A stretch of DNA of 37,918 nt from Pseudomonas sp. R5(2019) (GTDB lineage: Bacteria; Pseudomonadota; Gammaproteobacteria; Pseudomonadales; Pseudomonadaceae), in assembly GCF_009905435.1 (NCBI RefSeq), contig NZ_JAAAMT010000051.1, positions 1-37,918 on the forward strand, written 5' to 3'. The notes beneath the pieces were generated by a model. The model saw only the letters and a program-made list of their open reading frames with translations. It was not told where the DNA came from and ran no database searches. Position 1 is the stretch's first letter. Every line of letters begins with the position of its first letter. Position numbers and translations under genes: made by a program. Positions 31,498-37,918 of this stretch are shown here, in pieces.

Positions 31498-32463
31498 TTA
31501 TTCGCTGAAGGTCATGCCGTGTCTGGCTTTGGTGGTCTTGACCGCATCGAGCACCGCCAATAGGCAATCATCACGATAGCGTTCCAGGGCGCTGATGCTG
31601 TGGGTGCCCAATTGCTCGGCGGTGCCCTCGACCACATCGTCGATCAGTTTGTCGGTCAGCTGTGGCGCAGGCAGGTAGGTCCAGGGCAGTTGCAGCGCAG
31701 GGCCGAACTGGGCCATGAAGTGGCGCATGCCGGCATCGCCGCCTGCCAGGGTGTAGGTCAGGAATGTGCCCATGAACGACCAGCGCAAGCCGGCGCCAAA
31801 GCGGATCGCATCGTCGATTTCGCCGGTGGTTGCCACACCGTCGTTGACCAGGTGCAGGGCCTCGCGCCAGAGCGCTTCGAGCAGGCGGTCGGCGATAAAA
31901 CCGGGGACTTCCTTGCGCACGTGCAAGGGGCGCATGCCCAGTGATTCATAGACGCCGATGGCGGCCTGGATCGCTTCGGGAGCGGTGCGATTGCCACCCA
32001 CCACTTCCACCAGCGGTAGCAGATACACCGGATTGAACGGGTGACCGACTACGCAGCGCTCAGGATGGGTCGAGGACTCATAGAATTCGCTTGGCAGCAG
32101 GCCCGAGGTACTGGAGCCGATCAGGGCGTTGGGCTTGGCCGCCGCGCTGATTTTGGTGTGCAACTCAAGCTTGAGTTCCAGCCGCTCAGGGGCGCTTTCC
32201 TGGATGAAGTCGGCGTCGCGCACGCATTCTTCAATGGTGCTGACAAAGCGCAACCGGTCCTGCGATGCACCGGCGGCCAAGCCTTGTTTTTCCAGTGCTT
32301 GCCAGGCGTTGGCAATGCGCTTGCGCAATGCGGCTTCGGCGCCGGGCGCCGGGTCCCAGGCCACCACGTCCAGGCCGTGGGCCAGGGCGCGGGCGACCCA
32401 GCCACTGCCGATCACGCCGCTGCCCAGTGCTGCAAAGGTTTTGATCTCGGTGATAAAGCTCAT
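31498..32463 (-). CDS. cdhA: L-carnitine 3-dehydrogenase
   Basis: A 321-aa NAD-dependent enzyme oxidising L-carnitine to 3-dehydrocarnitine. It is of the 3-hydroxyacyl-CoA dehydrogenase fold: the N-terminal Rossmann motif is LGSGVIGSGW (about 13–22), the catalytic His lies in VVGHPFNPVYLLPLVEVVGG, and the C-terminal helical domain has the EVPGFIADRLLEALWREALH block. The size is typical of carnitine dehydrogenase. AAGGAT precedes the ATG. It lies between cdhC (18 bp upstream) and cdhB, forming the core of the carnitine operon. Confidence 0.93.
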   Translation of the reverse strand: MSFITEIKTFAALGSGVIGSGWVARALAHGLDVVAWDPAPGAEAALRKRIANAWQALEKQGLAAGASQDRLRFVSTIEECVRDADFIQESAPERLELKLELHTKISAAAKPNALIGSSTSGLLPSEFYESSTHPERCVVGHPFNPVYLLPLVEVVGGNRTAPEAIQAAIGVYESLGMRPLHVRKEVPGFIADRLLEALWREALHLVNDGVATTGEIDDAIRFGAGLRWSFMGTFLTYTLAGGDAGMRHFMAQFGPALQLPWTYLPAPQLTDKLIDDVVEGTAEQLGTHSISALERYRDDCLLAVLDAVKTTKARHGMTFSE

Positions 32464-32481
32464 GCGGGTATCCTTGTGTGA

Positions 32482-33366
32482 TCAACGGCGGGTCAGGTTC
32501 ATCTTGGCGCGGCCTTCGGCCGGCGTAAGCACGCGGGCACCGAGGCGGCTGAGAATTTCACAGGCGCGTTCCACCAGTTGGCCATTGGTGGCGAGCACGC
32601 CCTTGTCGAGCCAGAGGTTGTCTTCAAGGCCGACCCGCACGTTGCCGCCCAGCAGCACCGCTTGCGCCGCCATCGGCATTTGCATGCGACCGATGCCGAA
32701 GCCGGCCCAGGTGGCACCGGCGGGCAGGTTGTCGACCATGGCTTTCATGGTGGTGGTGTCGGCCGGCGCGCCCCACGGGATGCCCAGGCACAGCTGGAAC
32801 AGTGGGTCATGCAGCAGGCCTTCCTTGATCATTTGCTTGGCGAACCACAGGTGCCCGGTGTCGAAGATTTCCAGCTCTGCCTTCACGCCCAGTTCGGTGA
32901 TGCGCTTGGCACCGGCGCGCAGCTGGGTCGGGGTGGAGACGTAGATGGTGTCGCCGTCGCCGAAGTTAAGCGTGCCGCAGTCCAGAGTGCAGATTTCCGG
33001 CAGCAGTTCTTCCACATGCGCCAGGCGGGTCAGCGGGCCGACCAGATCGGTGCCGGGGCCGAATTCGGTGGGCGTCTCGCCCGGGCCGATTTCCAGGTCG
33101 CCACCCATGCCAGCGGTAAGGTTGACGATGATGTCGACATCCGCCTCGCGGATGCGCTCCATCACCTCCCGGTACAACGCGACATCGCGGCTGAATTTGC
33201 CGGTCTGCGGGTCGCGGACATGGCAGTGGACGACCGTGGCGCCGGCCTTGGCCGCTTCAACGGCGGCGGCGGCGATCTGTTTCGGCGTGACGGGCACCAG
33301 GTGGCTCTTGCCCGTCGTGTCGCCAGCACCGGTGAGTGCGCAGGTGATGATGACGTCGTGGTTCAT
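32482..33366 (-). CDS. cdhC: 3-dehydrocarnitine cleavage enzyme (BKACE family)
   Basis: A 294-aa Zn-dependent enzyme of the beta-keto acid cleavage family (formerly DUF849). It cleaves 3-dehydrocarnitine with acetyl-CoA, giving betainyl-CoA and acetoacetate. The family zinc motif is VVHCHVRDPQTGKFSRD (His47, His49), with further blocks NLTAGMGGD, CTLDCGTLNFGD and KAELEIFDTGHLW (Glu and His). AAGGAA lies before the ATG at 33366; the longer frame to 33441 enters the REPIN and is rejected. It is followed closely by cdhA and preceded by a 124-bp gap containing a REPIN, after caiX. Confidence 0.93.
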   Translation of the reverse strand: MNHDVIITCALTGAGDTTGKSHLVPVTPKQIAAAAVEAAKAGATVVHCHVRDPQTGKFSRDVALYREVMERIREADVDIIVNLTAGMGGDLEIGPGETPTEFGPGTDLVGPLTRLAHVEELLPEICTLDCGTLNFGDGDTIYVSTPTQLRAGAKRITELGVKAELEIFDTGHLWFAKQMIKEGLLHDPLFQLCLGIPWGAPADTTTMKAMVDNLPAGATWAGFGIGRMQMPMAAQAVLLGGNVRVGLEDNLWLDKGVLATNGQLVERACEILSRLGARVLTPAEGRAKMNLTRR

Positions 33367-33406
33367 GTGGGGTTCCTTCAGGCTTTTGTGGTGTCTGGGA
33401 GATTTT

Positions 33407-33475
33407 TCGCGGGTAAACCCTGCTCCTGCATGTGAATGCATAGCGGTTTTATGTAGGAGCAGGGCTTGCCCGCGA
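33407..33475. repeat. REPIN 9 (family a, mixed arms) inside the carnitine operon
   Basis: Inverted 25-nt arms (33407–33431 and 33451–33475) with three mismatches lie between caiX and cdhC, both transcribed leftward. The left arm has GGGTAAACCC and the right arm GGGCTTGCCC, so each arm keeps its own internal palindrome although they differ from one another. Confidence 0.85.
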
Positions 33476-33490
33476 TGAGGCCGGACCTGC

Positions 33491-34438
33491 TTAAGGATTA
33501 CTGCTCAAGCGCAGATTCTCGGCAGCCGGGCGGCCATCAAAGGTGGTCACGCCGTCAAGCCAGCGCTTCTGGTCTTCGGGGTGGTCCCTGAGCCATTGCC
33601 GGGCAGATTCCAGCGCGTCCTTGTGGTCGAGCAGCGGCTGCATCATCCGGCTCTCGTCTTCGGCGCTGAAGGTCAGGTTGGTCAGCAGTCTGTAGGCGTT
33701 CGGGCAGCGGCTGGCGTAGTCGGGGGCGGTGACGGTCCAGACCGTGGCACGGCCTTCGTCCGGGCCCAGCGCATCGTCGCTGCCGGTCAGGTAGGCGAGT
33801 TCGAAGTTCACGTTCATCGGGTGCGGTGCCCAGCCGAAAAACACCACCGCTGCGTTACGTTTCACCGCTCGGCTGACGGCCGAGAGCATGCCCGCTTCAC
33901 TGGACTCCACCAGCTGGAAATCGCCCAGGCCAAACTGGTTCTTGGCGATCATCGCCTTGATCTGGGTGTTGGCGCCGGAGCCGGGTTCGATGCCGTAGAT
34001 CTTGCCGTCCAGTTCCTTTTTGAACCTGGCGATGTCGGCGAAGGATTTCAGGCCCTTGTCGGCCAGGTACTTGGGCACGGCGAGGGTCGCACGGGCATCC
34101 TTCAGGCTCGGTTCGGCCAGCACCTTGACCTGCTTGTGCTCGATAAAGGGGGTGATGGTCTGGGTCATGATCGGGTTCCAGTAACCGAGGAACATGTCCA
34201 GGCGCTGGTCACGAATACCGGCGAAAATGATCTGCTGCGAGGCGCTGGTCTGCTTGGTCTGGTAACCGAGGCCGTCCAGCAGCACCTGGGTCATGGCGCT
34301 GGTAGCGATGACGTCGGTCCAGTTGACCACGCCCAGGCGCACGTTCTTGCACTCGGCGGGTTCGGCGGCAACGGCGCTGTTGGTGAGCAGGGCGGTACCG
34401 GTGAGCATCAGCAGACAGCAGCTGATCAGTCTTTTCAT
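33491..34438 (-). CDS. caiX: Carnitine periplasmic binding protein
   Basis: A 315-aa exported binding protein (signal MKRLISCCLLMLTGTALLTN, cleavage near SAVAAEP) of the OpuAC/ChoX quaternary-amine group. The mature start CKNVRLGVVNWTDVIATSAM, LDMFLGYWNPIMTQTITPFI and VVFFGWAPHPMNVNFELAYL give the conserved Trp/Tyr residues that cage trimethylammonium ligands. AGAGGAG precedes the ATG. CaiX is known to feed carnitine to the choline/betaine ABC permease encoded elsewhere. It is the first gene of the leftward carnitine operon and diverges from cdhR; a predicted CdhR operator lies between them. Confidence 0.9.
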   Translation of the reverse strand: MKRLISCCLLMLTGTALLTNSAVAAEPAECKNVRLGVVNWTDVIATSAMTQVLLDGLGYQTKQTSASQQIIFAGIRDQRLDMFLGYWNPIMTQTITPFIEHKQVKVLAEPSLKDARATLAVPKYLADKGLKSFADIARFKKELDGKIYGIEPGSGANTQIKAMIAKNQFGLGDFQLVESSEAGMLSAVSRAVKRNAAVVFFGWAPHPMNVNFELAYLTGSDDALGPDEGRATVWTVTAPDYASRCPNAYRLLTNLTFSAEDESRMMQPLLDHKDALESARQWLRDHPEDQKRWLDGVTTFDGRPAAENLRLSSNP

Positions 34439-34530
34439 GATGGCTCCTCTGACGGCAGTTCTAATTGTTATGGGGGGCGGCGTCTATGCACCGTGGAGCT
34501 CAGACTACGCGGCGCGTTGCCAGGCAAATC

Positions 34531-34564
34531 GCACTGTGGCGACTGGCTCTTGCACTGTCGCGAC
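34531..34564. promoter_or_regulatory. Predicted CdhR operator (21-bp-spaced direct repeat)
   Basis: GCACTGTGGCGAC (34531–34543) and GCACTGTCGCGAC (34552–34564) are direct repeats differing at one base, 21 bp start to start. That spacing places both on the same helix face, as expected for an AraC-type dimer. It lies in the caiX–cdhR intergenic gap. Confidence 0.55.
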
Positions 34565-34609
34565 CTGCGCGGTATTAACCGCAGTACATCCCTGCATCGA
34601 GCGCAGCGC

Positions 34610-35572
34610 ATGCCCCAGGATTTCTACTTCTTGTTGTTGCCCGGGTTTTCCTCGATGGGTTTTATCTCAGCCATCGAGCCATTGCGGGTGGCCAACCGCT
34701 TTGCGCCGGACTTGTACCGCTGGCATGTATTGAGTGCGGACGGCGGGGCGGTGCTGGCGAGCAATGGCATGTCGGTGAACGCCGAGGCGGCGCTCCAGGT
34801 TTTGCCCAAAGGCGCGACCTTGCTGGTGGTTGCAGGCTTTGATCCGCTGGCGTGTTACAGCCCTGTGCTGCACCACTGGCTGCGCCGCCTCGATCACGAC
34901 GGCGTGACCCTGGGCGGCATCGATACCGGCAGTTTTGTGCTGGCCGAAGCGGGGTTGCTGGACGGGTATCGGCTGACCCTGCACTGGGAAGCCTTGGGCG
35001 CGTTCAAGGAATCCTATCCACAGCTGGATGCCACCCAGGAGTTGTTCGAAATCGACCGGCGGCGGATCACTTCGGCCGGCGGCACCGCCTCGATCGACCT
35101 GATGCTCGATTTGATCGCCCAGGCCCACGGTTCGGAGTTGGCGATCCAGGTCTCCGAACAATTCGTGCTCGGCCGCATTCGCCCGCGCCAGGACCACCAG
35201 CGCATGCAGATTGCTTCGCGCTATGGCATCAGCAACAAGAAGCTGGCCCATGTGATCGGGATAATGGAGCAAAACACCGAGCCGCCCTTGAATACCCTGC
35301 AACTGGCCGAGGCCATCAAAGTGACCCGGCGCCAGCTCGAACGGCTGTTCCGCCTGCACCTCAACGACACCCCGAGCACGTTCTACCTGCGCCTGCGGCT
35401 GGAAAAAGCCCGGCAACTGTTGCGCCAGACCGATATGAGCGTGCTGGAGGTGAGCATTGCCTGTGGGTTCGAGTCGCCGTCGTATTTCACCCGCAGCTAT
35501 CGGGCGCGGTTTGCGCGGTGCCCGAGGGAGGATCGTGCTGTCGGAGCGAAAGGCGCAGTGCTGGCAGGGTGA
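34610..35572 (+). CDS. cdhR: Carnitine catabolism regulator, AraC family with GATase1 domain
   Basis: A 320-aa activator. The N-terminal DJ-1/GATase1-like domain (about 1–190: FYFLLLPGFSSMGFISAIEP, VVAGFDPLACYSP, GIDTGSFVLAEAGLLDGYR) senses the effector. The C-terminal AraC domain has two HTHs (about 225–310: LNTLQLAEAIKVTRRQLERL, VLEVSIACGFESPSYFTRSY). In P. aeruginosa CdhR activates caiX-cdhCAB in response to carnitine. The frame stays open upstream to 33581 only because it shadows caiX on the other strand; the ATG at 34610 begins the conserved domain. The ribosome site is weak. Confidence 0.9.
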   Translation: MPQDFYFLLLPGFSSMGFISAIEPLRVANRFAPDLYRWHVLSADGGAVLASNGMSVNAEAALQVLPKGATLLVVAGFDPLACYSPVLHHWLRRLDHDGVTLGGIDTGSFVLAEAGLLDGYRLTLHWEALGAFKESYPQLDATQELFEIDRRRITSAGGTASIDLMLDLIAQAHGSELAIQVSEQFVLGRIRPRQDHQRMQIASRYGISNKKLAHVIGIMEQNTEPPLNTLQLAEAIKVTRRQLERLFRLHLNDTPSTFYLRLRLEKARQLLRQTDMSVLEVSIACGFESPSYFTRSYRARFARCPREDRAVGAKGAVLAG

Positions 35573-35576
35573 TAAA

Positions 35577-35624
35577 TGTTACGTATACAGAACATCCACG
35601 GAGGAATGTTCTGTATACGTGACA
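35577..35624. repeat. AT-rich 19-nt inverted repeat, not REP-like
   Basis: Arms at 35577–35595 and 35606–35624 pair at 18 of 19 positions around a 10-nt loop (CCACGGAGGA). Each arm contains GTATAC and GAACAT/ATGTTC. It is between the convergent cdhR and DUF3010 genes, starts 4 nt after the cdhR stop and has no T-tract. It may be a transcript-end hairpin, an operator or an element remnant. Confidence 0.8.
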
Positions 35625-35636
35625 TGGATGGGGACG

Positions 35637-36056
35637 TTACGCCCCTTTCAACAACACCGCACACGCCGTCTTGAACGCTTCATGTTGATACTTGTTCAGC
35701 GAGGCGGGCAGGGCGGTTTCGAGTTTCTTGCTTTGGGCGCTGATGGTTTGTGGAGAGACCAGTTGCACGTCGCAGTTGGCGAGCAGCTGGAAGATGCCTT
35801 CGATTTTGAAGGTGGTCGGGCCACCGGCGAATTCGCCTTTTTTACCGCGCTTTTTGATGGCGATGCGGTCGATGTTGTTGGCCTGGACAAAGGCCTCAAG
35901 CACGGCGGCGAAGGCCTTCACGTTGATGGTTTGGTCGTCATCTTCCAGGGCGATCTTTTTGGTCGTGAGGCCGATGTGTTCGGGCGTTTTACCGCTCAGC
36001 GTGGCCAGCGCAAAGATGGCTTCACTGCCTTTGATTTCAACGCCACAGATAGTCAT
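35637..36056 (-). CDS. DUF3010 family protein
   Basis: A 139-aa cytosolic protein matching the DUF3010 pattern: MTICGVEIKGSEAIFALATL at the N-terminus, then IDRIAIKKRGKKGEFAGGPT (about 81–100) and FKIEGIFQLLANCDVQLVSP. The alternating strands and helices and the opening resemble an RNase H/RuvC-like fold. Function is unknown. AAGGG lies about 8 nt before the ATG at 36056. Its stop is 13 bp from the AT-rich inverted repeat. The 89-bp gap upstream separates it from the codirectional DUF4239 gene, so the two could be cotranscribed. Confidence 0.8.
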   Translation of the reverse strand: MTICGVEIKGSEAIFALATLSGKTPEHIGLTTKKIALEDDDQTINVKAFAAVLEAFVQANNIDRIAIKKRGKKGEFAGGPTTFKIEGIFQLLANCDVQLVSPQTISAQSKKLETALPASLNKYQHEAFKTACAVLLKGA

Positions 36057-36145
36057 TAGGGTGCCCTTTGTTCATGAGGAAAACAGGGCGGCAGGGTGGC
36101 TTGCTGACGTGAGGCGCGTCAAGTTGTGCTGACTATCCAGAATCA

Positions 36146-36979
36146 TTACAAGCGCCACGCCAGACGACTACTGTCAGAAATGACAGGTCCCTGTGCTCGT
36201 CTTTCTTCCATGCTGTCGCGCTGTTCTTCAAGAATCAGGTCAAATTGATCCACTCGAATGATCCCCCGCCGTGGGTACTCGAAATCCAGAATCACATACA
36301 ACACGCTGACCATCACCAAGGCATAACCCAGACTGTGCAACCAGTTGCGCCGTGCGGCGCCGGCCATGCCGAAGCCGATCAACAAGGCGCTGACCCAGGT
36401 CAGGGCCAGCAGCATCAGGTAGATCACCATGGGCGGGTGGGTGTTAAGGGCCACGCGGCGGTTGGTGGTGATGTCGATAACGTCGTTGAACGCCTGGGCG
36501 GCGCTCAAGCCCGGGGCGGGGTTGGGCAGCAGGGCAATGGCGGCCATGATCTGCTTCCAGATGTGCAGCTGGGCGCTCAGTGCGCGGTTATTTTCCTGCG
36601 CGGCAATCACCGGGTCGTGCAGGTCGCGGTAGTAGGCGAGCCGGGCATCGACATATTCACGGAACGACTGGCGGATGGCGGGCTGCTCGCTGGCGGGCAG
36701 CAGGTCCAGGCGCAGCCAGGCGGTGCCGATGGCGTTAGTTTCCTGCACGATCAGGTCGCGACGGGCATCCAGGCGGCTGGCCGCACCGGAAAAGGTGAAG
36801 GCGATCAGCAAGGCCAGCAGCCCGAACACCGCACCTTCGATGGCACCGATACCCGTGCGTGCGCCCTCCGGGTCAATCGCCAGTTGGCGCTTGCCCAGCC
36901 ATCTTCCCAATTCAAGGGAGACCACGATGACAAAGAAAATAGCCAGGGCATAGTAGGGGGCAGCGGCCAGTGTATTCAT
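36146..36979 (-). CDS. DUF4239 (bestrophin-like) membrane protein
   Basis: A 277-aa inner-membrane protein with two N-terminal membrane segments (about 7–25 and 47–68), a soluble middle (about 72–180) and two further segments (about 185–207 and 213–235). The blocks IGAIEGAVFGLLALLIAFTF, RRDLIVQETNAIGTAWLRLD and the C-terminal LDFEYPRRGIIRVD fit DUF4239, sometimes called bestrophin-like; channel function is unproven. AAGGA precedes the ATG. Copy 2 of the palindromic repeat lies within its last codons, in the stretch encoding PVISDSSRLAW, and copy 3 in reverse orientation lies 64 nt upstream of its start, so the gene is bracketed by the repeat. Confidence 0.8.
   Translation of the reverse strand: MNTLAAAPYYALAIFFVIVVSLELGRWLGKRQLAIDPEGARTGIGAIEGAVFGLLALLIAFTFSGAASRLDARRDLIVQETNAIGTAWLRLDLLPASEQPAIRQSFREYVDARLAYYRDLHDPVIAAQENNRALSAQLHIWKQIMAAIALLPNPAPGLSAAQAFNDVIDITTNRRVALNTHPPMVIYLMLLALTWVSALLIGFGMAGAARRNWLHSLGYALVMVSVLYVILDFEYPRRGIIRVDQFDLILEEQRDSMEERRAQGPVISDSSRLAWRL
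36168..36186 (+). repeat. Palindromic repeat copy 2 (inside DUF4239 gene end)
   Basis: Identical over 19 nt to copy 1 at 25859. It lies in the coding sequence of the DUF4239 protein, close to its stop codon, and is read on the other strand. Confidence 0.7.
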
Positions 36980-37042
36980 TAGTCAGTCCTTGAGTTGAAC
37001 CACGTCTTGCCCAGTGTTACCGATCATTTTCGTGCCGTGTAC

Positions 37043-37061
37043 CTGTCAGTTCTGACAGTAG
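37043..37061 (-). repeat. Palindromic repeat copy 3 (inverted)
   Basis: On the minus strand it reads CTACTGTCAGAACTGACAG, one base different from copies 1 and 2. It lies upstream of the DUF4239 start and faces copy 2, 894 bp from outer edge to outer edge. Confidence 0.7.
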
Positions 37062-37142
37062 ACGATGGCGATAGAACCCCATTAGCGTAATGAACAATCA
37101 CCGATTTTCGTTGCGTGTGAAACACCCATTTGTTTTTCGGTT

Positions 37143-37577
37143 TTACTCCCCGGCGCCCTCACTTTCAGTAGGCGCATCGATATCGTTGTGCAACAACTGC
37201 AGATATTCCGAGCGCTCATCACTGCGTTGGGCCAGGCAGGTATTTTCGGCCATTTCCAGTTCCTGGCTGCCTTTGCTGTACAGCACGGTTTCAACGGCGC
37301 AATCGGCGTCGCGCAACTGGCGCCACAGTTGCTGGGCAGCCTCAACGTTGCTGTTGAAATCCTTTAACTTCGCAGGCTCGTCGGCATATTGGGCTTTGAC
37401 CCGTTCAAGCATATCGGTATAGGCGTTATTGAGTTCACGCTCTGCGGTCTTCCTGTTGTAGGCCGCACAGGCAGCATTCTGCTGCTCGGTCTCGACGTTA
37501 TCGCACGGGGTACTTTCGTCTTCGGCATGGGCACCGAACGCCAGCAACGCCAAGCTCAATCCAACCCACATCTTCAT
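37143..37577 (-). CDS. LprI-like (DUF1311) exported protein
   Basis: A 144-aa secreted protein with a signal peptide (MKMWVGLSLALLAFGAHAED, cleavage after AHA). The mature part has four cysteines (TPCDNV, AACAAY, DADCAVE, ENTCLAQ) and the pattern AERELNNAYTDMLERVKAQY followed by QLWRQLRDADC, characteristic of DUF1311/LprI lysozyme-inhibitor-like domains. It would act in the periplasm, possibly against host or predator lysozyme, but that is only family-level inference. Starts at 37586 or 37577 are both possible; 37577 has GGGG at a better distance. The longer frame to 37706 adds a non-conserved segment. Confidence 0.8.
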   Translation of the reverse strand: MKMWVGLSLALLAFGAHAEDESTPCDNVETEQQNAACAAYNRKTAERELNNAYTDMLERVKAQYADEPAKLKDFNSNVEAAQQLWRQLRDADCAVETVLYSKGSQELEMAENTCLAQRSDERSEYLQLLHNDIDAPTESEGAGE

Positions 37578-37728
37578 TTGTGACATCCCCAACCCGTGTC
37601 CGGAACAATGGCGACGATTCTGGCCCAAGGGCGGGCTGCTTTCCACTCCCCCATCATTGTTGACACCCGTTCCACAGGGTGGAACCCAGACTGCTGACAA
37701 ACCCACATTTACCTGCTGGATTCGACTG

Positions 37729-37769
37729 GTAGGAGCTGGGCTTGTCGGAGCGCCGAACCGCCGCGATGC
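37729..37769 (+). repeat. Degenerate REP-like sequence
   Basis: GTAGGAGCTGGGCTTGTCGG followed by a CCGCCGCGATGC end looks like a single worn REP arm of another family. No matching inverted partner is visible nearby. Confidence 0.5.
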
Positions 37770-37802
37770 CGGTCAGTTAAGGACCGGAGCACAGACGTCC
37801 AT

Positions 37803-37918
37803 GTAGGAGCGGACCTGGCCGCGATGGGCTGCGCAGCGGCCCCGGCGATTCTGAAATCACCTGCACTCGCTGGCTCAATCGTAAATGCCAATGGCCTCAG
37901 GGGCCGCTGCGCAGCCCA
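37803..37918. repeat. REPIN 10 (family d), cut by the window end, with enlarged core
   Basis: The left arm (37803–37825) equals that of REPIN 8. A perfect 19-nt inverted repeat follows (37825–37843 with 37900–37918), separated by a 56-nt unrelated segment. The right outer arm would lie past the window end. Confidence 0.75.

Noticed and set aside
33581..34609. In-frame upstream extension of cdhR giving a 663-aa open frame
   Set aside because: It is antisense to caiX, has no recognisable domain, and the conserved GATase1 domain begins at the ATG at 34610.
409..37918. REP pairs considered as a CRISPR array or as insertion-sequence ends
   Set aside because: They are isolated hairpins kilobases apart, not regularly spaced direct repeats, and no cas or transposase gene is in the window.

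Overview
This 37.9-kb window is a GC-rich chromosomal segment of a Pseudomonas species, most likely of the fluorescens/putida lineage. Supporting signs are the gene content, the high-GC codon use, and a dense population of short inverted-repeat REP pairs (REPINs) of Pseudomonas type. From memory, the order potI/spuH – hacB – DUF6436 – hydrolase – prolyl hydroxylase – DUF523 – serA – D-2-hydroxyglutarate dehydrogenase – FAH – YjiK – rpiA – ilvA – hisN – rppH – ptsP – NRDE – tauE – lgt – thyA follows P. aeruginosa PAO1 PA0304–PA0342, with some genes absent. No tRNA, rRNA, CRISPR array, prophage or intact insertion sequence was seen. No gene-free stretch exceeds 300 bases.

Layout. 1–6.6 kb: the end of a polyamine transporter permease, a penicillin-acylase-family enzyme (HacB-like) with a thioredoxin-like partner, an alpha/beta hydrolase, a DUF2059 protein, an EF-Tu prolyl hydroxylase candidate and a DUF523 protein. 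6.6–12.4 kb: an unusually short solute-binding protein, a DUF4399 protein, serA diverging from D-2-hydroxyglutarate dehydrogenase, an FAH-family hydrolase and a YjiK-like propeller. 12.5–22.5 kb: a housekeeping block of rpiA/ilvA, hisN/rppH–ptsP, NRDE/tauE–lgt–thyA. 22.7–25.8 kb: a cadmium/zinc resistance pair (cadR/cadA) with a MerR-type promoter, and an orphan 109-aa gene. 25.9–30.9 kb: a LysR regulator and an ABC importer of the 2-aminoethylphosphonate type (aepV, aepW, aepX). 31–35.6 kb: a complete carnitine-to-glycine-betaine module (cdhB, cdhA, cdhC, caiX) diverging from its AraC/GATase1 regulator cdhR. 35.6–37.9 kb: a DUF3010 protein, a DUF4239 membrane protein, an LprI-like secreted protein and REP debris.

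How the genes work together. SerA produces D-2-hydroxyglutarate as a by-product of serine synthesis, and the divergent dehydrogenase recycles it. CadR controls CadA efflux. CaiX delivers carnitine, CdhA oxidises it, CdhC splits it with acetyl-CoA and CdhB releases glycine betaine, all probably switched on by CdhR through a 21-bp-spaced direct repeat upstream of caiX.

The most distinctive non-coding layer is the repeats. Nine complete REPINs and one cut by the window end fall into at least four arm families. Seven of the nine complete ones lie between convergent genes and none lies in a divergent gap. They supply the stop codons of three genes, and two with different arms share an almost identical 43-nt core. 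A second, unrelated 19-nt palindromic repeat occurs three times, with two copies in opposite orientation bracketing the DUF4239 gene. No wholly new multi-gene system was recognised. The best leads are these repeats, the one-lobe binding protein and the predicted CdhR operator.
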